The notes: generated by a model not told the origin, from the letters alone. DNA of 64,000 bases from Stenopsyche tienmushanensis (GCA_008973525.1 WACJ01000061.1:310001-374000), one strand, 5' to 3'; shown: positions 1 to 12,881, counted from the stretch's first letter. Program-made: numbers and translations.

Positions 1-2254
1 ATTACACAAATATCGTATAATCTTTTAAACAACAATTTTCATTAGAAATAAAGCAATGCATAAAGGAGATCATTTACATATAACTAAACGTGGGGATTTT
101 TTATGAATAATAAAAAATATATATTGTTACAAATCACTTATAGATAATCCTGTTCAACACTGTCTGGGTATTTAATTTTTCGAAAAGAAGAAACCATAGT
201 AAACCTATACAAACTCCATTTAATTGTAAATATTGATTACTTCCTATTATATAGATTAGATACATATATTTTTTATAAATACAACAGCTCTATATATAAT
301 GAACAACGTGTTGCTCTAAGGAATCGATTCCACTTGTAGTCATCATCATCGTATATTTTAGGCATAATAGGTTCACTGCAGTACTAGATCCTCTTCAATA
401 GCCATTCACGTATAAGAGTCATAAGCATGCCATCCAATTCATATATTCAACTCATAATGCGCTCAATATTGATCTTCAAGCTTTCATTTATGAACACTCA
501 ACCCACAGAATACCAAAGTGAACATGGAAAAGTGATTTTCGCAACATTTTTGATTAAATTCTTGAAGTATTACAATTAACAAGTACTTCTTTGATATAAT
601 AAAAACCCATTAAATTAAGTAATTATTATTGTGTCTTATTTTTTCAATGTGTATCCTAAATTTGAATCTGATTCTTTGTATCATATTTTTTTTTGGCAAC
701 ATTTCAGTAAATTTCGCCAATTATTTCATATATGTATGTTAAAGTATGTCTGTCTGTTCGTTGTATGAAACTTTGTGTAATCAATAAAATAGTTTAATTC
801 GCTCCAATAAAAATGTTCTTTTGAATACTGTATAAATGAAAATTATTTGTTTATTAAACAAATATACATTCCAAATTTTGTCAGATAATTTGGATATTAA
901 TTTACAATACATTGCTGATTGCCCTTTTCCAGTTATTTTTTGATTGTGCTTAAATATTCATGAATATAAAAAGATGATCATATCAATACAAATTATACAT
1001 TTTTTCAAATGTCAAATTGATATTTTTGACATTAAAAATGTATAAGAACGCTTTGATTTTTATTTTATTATGACATATCAAATTTGAATTTAGCACCATC
1101 CGACTGTATATAGCATTAATAATCTCTATGTTCAATCATTCGAAAGAATAATTTGAGCAAAGTGCTGTCATCGAATTGACCATTCAAATCCGGCTTTCAC
1201 GTTTCCTTCACAGTACTCATTATTTAACAATGTCCTGGAGAATTTAAAAATTAACGACCTGTCTTTTTTATAATGGTAATATTTCACCTTTTCCCGCCCG
1301 TAAAAAGTTACTCTGATAAAATTTACAAAAGCCCGAAATTTCCTAAAGGTCCATTGTCACTTGTTTGACTCGACACTCAGATCGCCTTATTTATAATTCA
1401 GTTTCGACCCTCGGCCAGGCTCCGAATACAAATTTCCCGAATAAAATAGTTATTAAAATATTATTGATTAAATTAAAAATACACAGCTCTCCGAATAAAG
1501 CCCCATTTTTGCCGAACCATCCCCCGTATCGAGAGCTTTTTTCAACCCCGACGCCGGATTAAGCCTGCGCTGAATTAAAATGGACACTACGTTTATTCAA
1601 ATTAAATAAGCGAAATAAAATCCGGATTTTTTTTTGCATTCTATAACTAAAAACCATTTAAACCGCCGCACAATTAATTGGAGTAAAAACATTACCAAAT
1701 TGGAATATTTGAACAAAATAGCCAATATATTGTACCAATATCATCGTAACAAGGCCAACCATTGAAATCCAATCAACCATTCATTCCCCTAATTACTACA
1801 TATATCATATTTGCTTTTCCGCGTAAAAAAATGTGGCTGTACAAAACGATCACAAAGCTTTTTTGTTTGCCAAATAAGATAATTTTGTATTCATATTATC
1901 AAAATTGTATGCAGTATGACGTTATTCATTACATAAAAGCAACAGTCATTATTCTGGAAATTGTATACATCGGACGATAAATAAATAGCAAATTTAAAAT
2001 ATCATACATGACGCGTTTATTTCAATTATGATCACGTCTATATATTATATTATAAGCGATGCAAATTCAAACAAAATACATATCAATTATTTGATCAAAT
2101 AAGCCCCTAAATATTTTTAAATTTATATTTTTCAAATTATTAATATTCCTGATATTTAAATAATTTTGCATTACGCAAATTCAAATTTTACATTCTATAC
2201 GCTAACTGAAAATCTTCATTTGTCGTGTATGTTTATGTGGGAACGCTTAAAAGG
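1..2254. other. Intronic sequence, no gene seen
   Basis: This is AT-rich sequence inside the left-hand Stubble intron. A GC-higher patch at about 1180-1600 (including 1500-1570) has no coding frame I trust and could be conserved non-coding sequence. I see no transposon ends here. Confidence 0.5.
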
Positions 2255-2262
2255 CTAACGAT

Positions 2263-3183
2263 TAGGGAATCCAATCCTGGTATCCCGGATAGCTTTAGGT
2301 GCTCATGAATCCCGGGATTAGTAAATGTAATCCCGAAATATTCGCGATTGAAATTTTTATCTAACATAAATCGTACACCTCACCAGCACGATGAAGGCTA
2401 CTAAATCAAGACATTCCCACCGAAATCTGGACGCTTAGAAACAGTGGCATAACTACTAATTGGTGAACTTAGGCGACGCCTAGGGACAGTAACTGTCTAT
2501 TCTATTTATACATATATAAAGTACATATATGCTTTTCAAATTGTTATATTTACCTTTCCCTACCGGTGATGTATTTACTACACCTTGACTCTAATAATTG
2601 GAATATCAATATGAAATATAATAGATGTGAGGTTCAAATTTTTTGTATTCCTCCACAATATAATCAAGAATCACCTAAAAGTATTATAGTATATAAATAT
2701 TCATCTGCAGCGATGGAAATAAATAATTTGTTGGGAAATCGGGAGTTTTGCCAATTTTATTCCGTGTCTCAGTAGAAAGGAATTTTATCAATCGCATTGA
2801 TGGTATTATATGAAAATGGAGGCTCACGCGGTCATCAACTCGAACTAGCATTTAAATATCTGATTACGATACCTCCAACGAGTGTGGATGCTGAGCATGC
2901 ATTTTCAGCGGCAAGTTGTCTGGCTTTCAAAATTAGATCCAGACTAAATGACGAAACACTCAATGCTTTAATGCTTTTTCTATCTTTTTTTTATCTTTTC
3001 TTAAATAAATAACATTAATTTGCCTTCAAGCTATTTTTTATATTAAACAAATGGAGTCTTTGAATCAAATTTATCAATTTAATTTCTTAAACTACTGAAA
3101 ATCCCGGTCTTGGGATCCCGGGATGGTCTAATGCAATCCCGAAGTCCCGGGATCGAAATTTTGGCTCAGGATTGGATTCCCTA
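2263..3183 (+). mobile_element. hAT element, deletion derivative with exact ends
   Basis: The 921-bp element starts and ends with a perfect 17-bp terminal inverted repeat (TAGGGAATCCAATCCTG). It is flanked by the 8-bp direct duplication CTAACGAT at 2255-2262 and 3184-3191, which is diagnostic of hAT. The subterminal parts carry several copies of the palindrome ATCCCGGGAT or close variants (about 2314, 3115, 3145). Only the transposase C-terminus is left (see 2797-3012). A short stretch near 2550-2583 (CCTTTCCCTACCGG, then GTATTTACTAC) resembles one end of the TTAA MITEs at 34099 and 57035. Confidence 0.92.
2797..3012 (+). pseudogene. hAT transposase C-terminal dimerisation domain remnant
   Basis: This is an open stretch of 71 codons inside the hAT element. 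Residues about 15-66 read LELAFKYLITIPPTSVDAEH, then AFSAASCLAFKIRSRLNDETLNAL, which matches the hAT family C-terminal dimerisation region (the 'SVDAER.FS...RSRL' signature). An expected R after AE is H here. The N-terminal BED finger and the DDE catalytic part are absent, so the fragment cannot transpose itself. I infer an internally deleted non-autonomous copy. Confidence 0.82.
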
Positions 3184-3191
3184 CTAACGAT

Positions 3192-5098
3192 CGTCACAGT
3201 AACAATATTTCCAGCATCATCGTCGAAGAAATATGGCCCAATTATTCCATTTGCCCAAAATGTCATTTGAATAATAATTGAAGTATTTATATCAATATTG
3301 ATGAATATCTTTAAATTTTAACCTAATTTATTAACAAATTTCATCATATTATGCAGAAATTATTAAAATGGGTACCGATTTATTTATTTTTAGCTTTGAA
3401 CGCTTTCATGCTTTATCGCAGTCTACATAAATCAAAAATTACAATTAGGTTTGTGAGCGTTCCTACAGACATATGTTTGACATGATGATGACAACACATG
3501 ATTACTCTGTTAAACATAAATACATATTAAAACCTATAAATATGTATGAATTTTGTTTCTATTAAATGTTTAAAAATCTCTCAGGATAAGTCAAAGTGGA
3601 CTTCCACAAATATTTCGATTAGTTCGATCCAAAAATTAATTAGAGCCATGGTCTTTCTATTTGAAATATACCAAGGAATTAATTATTCTGGAGAGAAAAT
3701 ACTAAGTTGCATACCAATGTGAACAATGAAAGAGTACGGAATGCATTAATTAAAATTACAAATGGTGCCAAGCGCCACGATGGCGAATATAAAACGCCGC
3801 ACATTCCCATAAAAAAAAAGAAAGCTGCAAATCGCTGAAAGAGATTTCGCGATTTCTGCACAATCTATTGTCGAAAACTACTTTGTGCAGGTTTCTGCTT
3901 CGACCATTTCCGCTCTCCGTGAATAAATTTCTATTCCCTAGCATTCTACAGTCAAATGAAAAGTCATTAACCGTATGAATGCGTCGGTCTCTATTTATTC
4001 CCACTGGAAGTGCGGCGAAGTTGCTGACAATCACTCTTCCGGCCCCCGAGAAAAGGAGCGACCATCGCCGAGATGACCGGCTGCAGTTTCCCAAGTTTTC
4101 TTCGCATTTTCCCACAGGGCGCCATCCGTAAAATAAACGATAGAGCCTCGCTAAAAGTTCCTCGGCAAAACAACCATGAAACTTTTACGAGCCTCTTCCG
4201 AGCGCTGCAACCCCCCGCGTGCAAAGGGTTGCCAACAATTCGGACGAACCAAACAGCAGGGTGCCATTTCTCCAATTTCTGCCGCCATACAATTTATTTC
4301 TGTAATTCAAATTTGCTCTACAAATACGCGATACGAAGATAGCATGCCTTTATTGGACTTGAATCGGCAGATTTTTCCGACGCGGCAAAGAAATGGCGTT
4401 AAATTTTCCACGGAGCGTGCGTGGAAAAATGTTCATTGTTTGGTCTTTATTTAAATTTCTCGGCCGCCGTATATATTAAAGTTCGAAATATTGCGTCGCC
4501 AAAACACGTGTTCCATTATTTAGAACTAAAATTGTACTGGAAATAAAACAAAATTGGAGAACACATGAGCAATTCCATACCGCATATTCATTTAATATGA
4601 AGCAATACAGTCATAAACCTATTTGCGCTCTGTTGCTTTATACGTGGTAAAAGTCGTACATAGGGCATTCCAATGACAAAGCCATCCCAACTATATATCA
4701 TATTATAATACGTTATTTAAATTTTGTCAACATGAAATTTTACTCGAGCTTAACAAAGCCATGTCTGTATTCTGAAAAAAATGCTTGAGAATAATATTAA
4801 TTTTATGTTACAATACATGTGTTAAAACAAAGCTCAAGATTATTTTGAATTTCATAAATGTAACTCAATCATTTTATAAATTCACAAATGTGATTATGCG
4901 TAAAAATTTAATACCATAAAATATATTTTAATAGGAAATACATATTTTTCTTCTACGCAGGAATCTAAAATCATCACTGTAAGGGGTTTTAAAACTCTTA
5001 TTATAAGGATTCGAATTCAAATCCAGATTGTGGAAAACATTCACAATTCCAATAAATTAGGATAAACCTCGATCGTCTCTATCCAAGTTTATCCTGTA
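3192..5098. other. Intronic sequence with a GC-higher island
   Basis: No gene is supported. Positions 3760-4470 are clearly richer in GC and contain several overlapping open stretches on both strands (119 and 94 codons minus, 92 codons plus), none recognisable. This pattern is more like conserved or regulatory non-coding DNA than an exon. A tRNA-like repeat sits at 4980-5035. Confidence 0.45.
4980..5035 (+). repeat. tRNA-like (SINE-type) fragment
   Basis: The stretch CTCTTATTATAAGG followed by GAATTCAAATCCAGA is a close match, in the opposite orientation, to the fragment at 23652-23718. The second block resembles an RNA polymerase III B box (GGTTCGAATCC-like) within a T-arm. The A-box half is poorly preserved here. 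I infer two members of a tRNA-derived SINE family. Confidence 0.45.
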
Positions 5099-5522
5099 TT
5101 CTCAAACCTTTTTTTGTGCGAATTTTTTTTGTGCGACTTCGAAGTTATGCGGTTTTTAAGCACTTTTTTTATTTCATAAAAAGTTCATATCGAGATATTT
5201 TGGATAAAATAGGAAATAAATCATCAACACTAACCGAAATTGGGAAATAAAATATAATTTGGAACTGTGTAAATCCGCTATCGCTGAATTACAAACACGC
5301 CCTTTATTCTGATTTAGATTTTTGAAAAAATTGATTTGGTTTTTTTTTGCATTTTTCGATTATTAAAAATACATTCTCCAAAGGAATTTCAAAAAATTCC
5401 AACTACTTACAGAGTTATAGCTATTTTAGCGACGCGACAACAGGGTCGAATTTTTTTTAAGCAGTCGCCATTTTGTGATTTATTTTTTTGAGTTAGGGAA
5501 TATAGTGTCATCTTTACTAATT

Positions 5523-5669
5523 ATGAATTATATTGTTGAAAAACGAAAATCTACACAGAACAATGATGACATTGACACTGGGTGTACTATTTCTTCCGAA
5601 GAAGAGAGCGATTTTGAGTCATTTCGAAAACCGCAACGAAAATTATTATACAGCGATGATAGTCTTTAA
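5523..5669 (+). pseudogene. Acidic C-terminal tail of a pogo-type transposase (probable)
   Basis: The open frame from the ATG at 5523 gives about 48 residues starting MNYIVEKRKSTQNN, then an acidic Ser/Glu/Asp stretch, and ends LLYSDDSL with a TAA stop. It lies inside the TGTGCG element. A similar acidic end (SSSDEEGDFEPV) occurs in the other pogo-like element at 58972-59715. Assignment rests on position and composition only. Confidence 0.4.
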
Positions 5670-5694
5670 TTAAAATAATAAGTATTTCTCTAGT

Positions 5695-5732
5695 GGATGT
5701 CTGACATTTGAGATGCCAGATGTCAGACATCC
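5695..5732. repeat. Perfect 13-bp hairpin inside the pogo-like element
   Basis: Arms GGATGTCTGACAT and ATGTCAGACATCC are perfectly complementary around a 12-nt spacer. The related element has only GGATGTCAGACATCC at 51301-51315, as if the middle had been deleted. Confidence 0.8.
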
Positions 5733-5905
5733 TTAAAATTTTATAAAAAATGTTACTTTTTAATTGCCTTATTGGTTTCCTGTTTTTTTATGCGATTTTT
5801 GGTATAATTTATATAGCTGTTTCAAAGTTATGCGGTTTTTATGTGCGATTTTTTTTGTGCGATTTTTCGTGGAACGCATCTACCGCACAAAAAGCGACTT
5901 AAATG

Positions 5906-8046
5906 TATTTGAAAAAATAAATACTGGACGGTTGATAAAGTCACGCAGATATGTGTGGGAGAAACAATAATCAAAAAACAATTCTTAAATAATTCGAATT
6001 TCGCTACTCATTCCTGAACTGTCTGCTACCTAAAAAAAACCTTATTTAAATAATCCTATCCTAATTTTACCATATGTGACAGGGAAATTGGAAACCACCA
6101 CGTAGAAAATTCATTCGCCTACATAGAAAAATGGTTTTGGCATTTTAAAAAGAAAAAGTATCCTTAGTATGAAACTAACAAAATGTTCATTTCCTCAAGC
6201 TTAAATTAGCTTTCATGAATTTCAACAGTCGGATTTAAATTTATAAATACTCTTAATGTGTACATAGTCACAAAAAAAATCGCCGATACCAATCATCAAT
6301 TCTGCACGAACACAATCAATCAGTAAAGTTATTCCAATAAAAGTTAAAATTTTTGACGAGCTCAATGCAAAAACGACCATCATTAACACATTTAGAAAGT
6401 GGTATAAATGATAGAAATCAAATAAAGTATGCGTTTTAAAAATATTGGTTAAAAAAACGTTGTTTCTATGGTTGTTACTTGTGAACCATTTTCACATAAT
6501 ATTATATAAATTAAATACAAATAGTTGCTAATTGTTTGAATAATCTTAGTATCTAAATTACATACAAAAAGAACATATAAAGTAGTGCATGTATATTAAT
6601 ATTTTTTTAAATTAAATACGATTATAAAAGAAAATGTTTGATCATCGCTGATAATATGCATGCGTTCATATTTTTTCAGCTACATAAATAAGGACGGCAC
6701 TTCATAATTGAAGCAAAAAGTTTCAACAAGTGAGGCGCTTAAATTTTACAGAGCCTTTGACAATTTTTAAGCACATCTTTCATAAGAAATCGCCCTAATG
6801 ATTAATAAATTGAGTGTTTTCACTCCTTTTTATGATCGTAACTTTTCGGCTGCAAAACTTTTCAAGTTGTAAAATTTTGCATTCATACTAAATGAGCCCT
6901 GCTGGAACGTGTTTAATTTTTATTATTAAAGTTTTCGGTCTCGAACTTGACATGTTGATTACTTTGAGGGATCAAATTGTAATATTTAGAGCGGTTGATC
7001 ATCATGGAGATTCGAAAGAGATTTCAGGCTATAAAGAATATTTAAAGCTTGAATATATGTGTGTGTTTCAGCGTTCATCCAAAGATACATACGCACGTAG
7101 AAAGTCGAACTTTTTGTCTCGAATGTGGCATCTTCCCACACGCCATCTTTACGTTTACGGGCGTACGTTAAAACGTAAACTTTTTGTGAATAGTAAACGA
7201 CTGAAAGTTGAGCTGAGTGTGTTTAACATACTGCAATGCATAGGTAGTCATATCGACGCGGAGAAAAAGACATGGGATGGTTCGGGAATACGGGAAAAAC
7301 CAAAGCACAGCATGAAAACGTAATAAAAGGCGCAGAATGTGTTGATGTTACCGGAACAAGTGGAAATAAAGTTTTTCTATCCGACGACTGGGTGTGGAAT
7401 ATATTTTTTGTTCTGTTTTTGGAGTGTAGTTTTGCGAAATTCAGTTATGGCGGTTCGTGCGCAGTTAACCTCTTCGGCGGCAACGTTTGCGGAATTTTAA
7501 ACGCACAAAAAAGCATTCTTCGGGCAATAATGCGGATTTGTAAACCGCATGAAGGTTCTTGTTCCAATAAAAGCATTAATATGATACTCTATTCACATGA
7601 ACGCCAGGTTTTCCTGATCGGATATTCAGCAATGCTATTCCTCAATTCGTTTAATCTCCACTAACAAAATATAATCTTTTTATATTGCATCCAATATAAG
7701 AATACATATGGATTATTATCTTTTAGGTTTTATTGGGTATTTGTTGAAAATCAAATGTCGAAATAGTTGATAGGTTTTTGGACAATCATGTAATGATTCG
7801 AGTTAAAATTTGAAATACGGGTAGCAAATTTAATACGGCGAAACAATTAATATTTTCTACCAAAAATCTTGAATCCCATGAGACCTAATTATTTATTATA
7901 ATAAAATAAAAATATCATCAACATCCCTCTTTGGATATCGCTTACGTTCGATTTAAGTATTTTGCAGAAATAATAAAATATGTACCAAATATAAATCTTG
8001 TCAATATTTTTCATTTTATTCAGTCTTCTGTGTTAAATATCTACTG
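5906..8046. other. Intronic sequence with an unassigned open stretch
   Basis: Overlapping plus-strand open stretches at 6892-7323 (143 codons) and 7272-7664 (130 codons) are the longest of the area. I recognise no domain, both lack a clear coding composition, and no start context or splice sites support them. The stretch 7020-7560 is GC-higher. I treat it as non-coding. Confidence 0.4.
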
Positions 8047-8529
8047 CAGTAGAACCTTGATTATCCGGGTTGTTCAAAATTAAACAAAAATTATATAATT
8101 TGCTGATTTTCACGTGGAGAATTGTGTCGGATTGCATATTACGAAGTTTAATATCAGAAGGTCGAGGTTCAGAGCAAAAAGCTATGAAAAAATCAGGAAA
8201 TAGAGAACTTGAAGAGTATATTTTTATGTGGTTCACAAAGACGATTATCTGTGCCATAATCGTGTGAAAAACCAATATTTTTCAATACAAAATTAAATGG
8301 AGATTCCACCTTCAAAGCAAGTTCGGGCTGGTTTGAAAAATTCAAAGGACGACATGGTGAATTAATCTCAGAAGTATTCGCGACTTGGCAGCTTCTAAAA
8401 GAAGAACTAGCTTAAAGCCAAAATCGATCATTTCCTTGTCAATTATGATTATTTTCAATTATCCGGATTTTCTTCATCCGAACTACTTTCATTCCCAATT
8501 CCGGATAAAGTTGAATCGAAGTTCTATTG
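8047..8529 (+). mobile_element. Tigger-like DNA transposon, internally deleted (copy A)
   Basis: The left end CAGTAGAACCTTGATTATCC and the right end CGAAGTTCTATTG are imperfect inverted repeats of the same Tigger family as the copy at 10256-11116. The middle holds only a scrap of transposase (KKSGNRELEEYIFMWF, then STFKASSGWFEKFKGRHG), which corresponds to the CENP-B type helix-turn-helix region. The target TA is eroded on the left. At 483 bp it is a deletion derivative. Confidence 0.8.
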
Positions 8530-10255
8530 TATTTAATATTATTTCTAACAATATATCAATAAATAAAGATACACTCGTATATTAAACTTCATTACTACTT
8601 CTTCATCAGACGTACTATTGAGATTTATACGATAAGATTATCAGTGATGAATAAGAAAAGGATTCAGAAAAATATTGTATTGTATAAACGAAACGAATAT
8701 TAATAAGTAAATGTCTCCTGCTTATGAAATAACTTTAATGAAATCACTTTATGCAAGTATATATGCAAGGAATACATTCGAATGTACATAAATATATATG
8801 AATCTATGTCGTTTTTCTATATTAAAAATGTATAATTAAAATATTATTTTGCTTTAAATTTGCAAGGCTTGAAAGTAAAGAAGAATGTATTCAAAGAGTT
8901 TCCTGGCGTTAAAGTAAAAGTAATGCAAAAAATGCAAGTGCACTTCAAAAAGTTTTCGTTTACGTTATTTCCCTGTTATAAAAAGCTTTATTTTATGGTA
9001 CAAAATAAATTCTTTATTTTCAGTCTATTTTTAAAAAATCGTTCTTATAAAATATGATGCCTGATTTTAAAGGATTTTATTTAGTTTTTTCAATGACTTC
9101 AATTTAATGTAAGGATGGAGTTTGGTGAAATAATTTAAAAAATGGAGAAAGTTTTCGCGGGTGGTATATCCTAAAGCGGATAGCATACACTAGGTTTTCC
9201 ATTAAAGTACTATCTAAATAAAAACAAATCTACTTTCCGATAGTATTTCCTCGAGAACAATTCCCTATAAAAGTTGTCTTTGTACCCGCTCAATAGGGGG
9301 GGATGGTGGAGTTTTCGAGTTTAGCTAACGTTCGTATTTCTTGCACTGATGCACCAGTAACGATCCGGGAAGTACGTGGACTGAGCCTTTGTATTGCCAA
9401 TGCAAATCCTGCTTGTTTTGTCTTCAACTTCTTCCTTGGACTCTTTTTAAGTACAAACAAAAAGCACTATTGCTCCTCCAAAATATATTGCTTTTTACTT
9501 TAATCAACCGCTATTGATGCTTAAGCGCTGTACATTTAAGCAAAAAAAGTTGCGTGATTGATTAATATCAGGGCAATTGAGCTTAACAGTATCGACGAAG
9601 ATTAATTTTTCAGAACTGTCAAAAATATTAAATGCCTTCTTATTATGACTGGCAATTATATCTTTCGCAATAATAAATCGATTTGATGGATTGAATCAAT
9701 ATATTTTTGACAGCCTGGTGGCATTAACATATTAAAATTTTCCCCTGAACTCCTATCAAAAATGATTTTTTTAATCGTAATGCGAATAATTTGATTTGAA
9801 TACAATGCTTTCTTAAATAATATATATGAAAATATTTTAATATTCTGAAGCTAAATTATAAGAAATAAAACCATAATTGTTGAATAAAATCTAAAAGATT
9901 AAATACTGAGGGTTAGTAAAGTTGAATAGAACACACTTTTAAGATTTAGAATTAGTTTAAAACGTAAGATTTATAAATTCAGGATGTTTTTTAGATGCAA
10001 TATTAACACGTTTAATTTATCTGTTGTAGCTTGTATTTGACCAAAATAATTAATTTACCTCAAAGCCAACTGTAATGGATGCGATGGTGAACTTCACATT
10101 CGCATTCATTATACTAAATCATCATTATAAATTGTAAATACACGGACAATATTCAGGAAATATATAGGAAAAAAATAGTTCACATGCGTTTGTCCTTATA
10201 TTATGAGATACTTCTTAGCAAAGTGTCAATCAATTATAATCATCCTGAACAAATA
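8530..10255. other. Intronic sequence, nothing recognised
   Basis: AT-rich. Only short chance open stretches are present (for example 8860-9057, 9303-9503). No repeats or gene signals are seen. Confidence 0.5.
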
Positions 10256-11116
10256 CAGTAGAACCTCGATTATCCGGACCATGATTATCCGAATTTTCGA
10301 TTATCCGTTATGCTCAAAATAAAACAAAAAAATTATAATTTGCTGGTTTGGACATGGAGAATTGTGTCCACTTTTGCTCACGTAACCATATAAAAATACA
10401 TTCTTAATGTACAAACAAAGAAAATCAACTGGACAGCCAATATCTGGTCCATTCTTGTTGTGAAAAAGCAATATTTTTCAATACAAAATTAAATGGAGAT
10501 TCATCAGAAAAAATCTGGATGAATGGTGAAGTTTTCAAAAATCCATAGATAAAAGAGGAAAAAAAATATAATTACTAGACTATAGAAAGTTTAAATCAGA
10601 TCGATGAAATTCTTACGGTAAAATTTCTTCCACGAAATGTCACGTCTTTAATACAACCGATAGATCAGGGTGTAATAGAAACATTCAAATGTTTGCATAG
10701 AAATCAGATGCTTCGACAATTATTACCAGCAGACGTAAATAATGAAGAAGCAGTTATCAGCTTCCACAAGAAAATAAATTAAAAAAGATTTTTGGTACAT
10801 CGAAGCAGATGGTTGGAATTCTTTAGATGTGTCAACTTTGAAACATCTAGAATCAACATTTTGAAAAGATCATCAGTAAGCTCCAGTAACGCCCTAAAAA
10901 TCGATATAGAAGATATTGCGGAAGCAATAGCAAAATTTTCCATATGACGTAGAAGATATAACCGAGTAAATAATTGATTATATGTGTATGAAAATCTAGG
11001 CAAATAAAAATGATTCAAACTTTCCCTATCAATTATTATTATTTTTGATTATCCGGATTTTCGTTATCCGAACTGCTTTTTATCCCCAATTTGTCCGGAT
11101 AATCGAAGTTCTACTG
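10256..11116 (+). mobile_element. Tigger-like DNA transposon with exact ends (copy B)
   Basis: The element is 861 bp, from CAGTAGAACCTCGATTATCC to GGATAATCGAAGTTCTACTG, flanked by TA on both sides. Near each end the motif ATTATCCG is repeated several times, as expected for transposase-binding subterminal DNA. The decayed interior at about 10600-10775 reads VKFLPRNVTSLIQPIDQGVI and then HRNQMLRQLLPADVNNEEA, the third-aspartate region of Tigger/pogo transposases (LPPN.TS..QP.DQG). The N-terminal DNA-binding half is missing, so it cannot be autonomous. Confidence 0.88.
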
Positions 11117-12881
11117 TAGTTTGCTTATCAGAGTTATGTTTTTAAGCACACTGTATATAAAAATAAATAAATCATTTTCGAAATATTAGCAAGTATGCAC
11201 TGGATAACATGAGTGCAATGCAATATTATATGCATTAATTTTAGCATGAAAGGGATGTCAAGCCCCGTCTATGTAAATATTAATAGCTGGCGCTGGCCGC
11301 ATTTAACGTCGTCAACAAAAACGAGTCACCTGCCGCCAAATCGATTTATAATGAGATATTCATTTCGAAGATAGAGGTGCAAAGGGCCTTTTGATGTGCC
11401 CCCTTAAATATTTTGTCGATTACCCAACAGTTGACTCTGTCATCCCGGATTGATGAGGACAGACGGCCTGTCACTCTTCATTTCGACATAGGCACCTATT
11501 TTTTTAGATTGATCGCCCTGGGGGTCTGGAATAACTTTGAGCGAAACAATTCGCTTTTATTTATGATCATCATCCATAATCTACGCCTAGTATTTAGTTG
11601 ACATTTTCTTCTAACAAACAACCGCGATAATGTCGCCGTAACATGAAGACGGAATTTCAAAGGTCGCGTATAAATAGACCATTTATAATACTTTCGTTGT
11701 TTCTTGAAAGGCTTTAGAAAATTGTATGTAAGGAGTAGTCTCCGTAGAATAATTCCGGTTGAAACATAGCGTTTTAATTACTACTTCAAGGATGTTTACA
11801 AATTGATGTTGTGTTTTTGAATAAATTCGTCGCCGGGCGGGTTTTGCTGGGAGATTTTAAACTAATTTTAGGGATGCTGGTTTGAATATCGCGAGAGGGC
11901 TCAGGACCGTATGCCTCGTTGACCGCCACCCTTCTCCTCCCACTATATGGATTTGGTAGATTTGGCTAATCTAATTTTTCTTTATTCAATGAAGGCAAAC
12001 AAAAGCGCGAAATTATCTATCCATCCATCCATTCTTGCCATCAATCAGTTTTTTTCAGCAATGATAAACGATTGGATTTTCATCATCCGAGAATACGTCT
12101 GATTACACATGAGCTATTTAAAACAATATATTCTTATCAGCCATTTAAACGTGCTAAGCTTTCATCAATATACATATATGTTTAAGCAAATAACATGAAA
12201 TTTTTGCTGCCCCGTAAAAAGAAAAGCATCGTTCTTAAGCGTTGAACTTCTTCGTTGAAATTATACATTGTTTCTTTAAAGTAGATGAAAATATTATATA
12301 AAATGTAAAAATTTAAAGTAAAAACCTTCTTCCATACAAACGATTATAAGTTCGTCTATAATAAAGTTGAAACGATCACAATAATTACTTTTATTGCGAT
12401 GTTTTCTTAACATCCTACGCGTATCCTTCATTATGTTTTGATCAAAATTTGATCAACAATATTTATAAGGGTTCTATACACGTTTTGAAATTTGATTCAA
12501 ATTGAGGGAATAAAAACGTTTTATATAACACATTTATGAAACCCAATCATTGTAAAACAATTAAATATTCACAAGAAAAACAAGCGTTACAATGAAAAAC
12601 AAATTGTATAGAAGATATTATTTGGCTACCATAAAATAATGTAGGCGACATCGTCCTTGGGTTTTTGCCTGAGTATGTACACTTAATCTTATTGCTACGC
12701 AGTTCCTAAGAAATCTCCAAATTATACTTCAAAATATTGCCTGATTATATTTCTAATAAATTTAATATTTAAAAACATAAATATATTTAAAATTGAAATT
12801 AATTCTCTGCAGAATTTCTTAAAATTTCGATGGATTGTTCACGCAAAGGTTTATTTTTAAGAGAATCCAAAAAATTATTAC
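11117..12881. other. Intronic sequence with a GC-higher patch
   Basis: Positions 11240-11960 are less AT-rich than the flanks. I looked here for the protease exon with the catalytic His and found none. It could be conserved non-coding DNA. Confidence 0.45.

Larger units (their letters stand above)
5099..5905 (+). mobile_element. Pogo/Tigger-like element of the 'TTTTTGTGCG' family (copy 1)
   Basis: The left end reads TTCTCAAACCTTTTTTTGTG followed by CGAAGTTATGCGG. The right end reads CGCATCTACCGCACAAAAAG. TA dinucleotides flank both ends (5097-5098 and 5906-5907). Copy 3 at 50774-51570 shares the whole layout, and 29704-29888 is a left-end fragment. Both ends carry the subterminal motif AAGTTATGCGGTTTTTA. 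Inside, 5523-5669 encodes a short acidic tail (DDIDTGCTISSEEESDFESF, ending DDSL) that looks like the C-terminus of a pogo-type transposase. No catalytic domain remains. Confidence 0.72.

Noticed and set aside
3756..4275. Minus-strand open stretches with a C-G-V word, considered as the next protease exon
   Set aside because: No IVGG-downstream features (CGG, TAAHC, GDSGGP) and no matching splice phase. Opposite-strand frames are equally open.
6892..7664. Two long overlapping plus-strand open stretches (143 and 130 codons)
   Set aside because: No recognisable domain, no splice sites, and composition that looks non-coding. They overlap in different frames as chance open stretches do.
11290..11330. 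FVDDVKCGQ-like reading on the minus strand, considered as the catalytic-His exon
   Set aside because: The TAGHC motif and the acceptor in phase 0 are absent. The VDD match is short and isolated.
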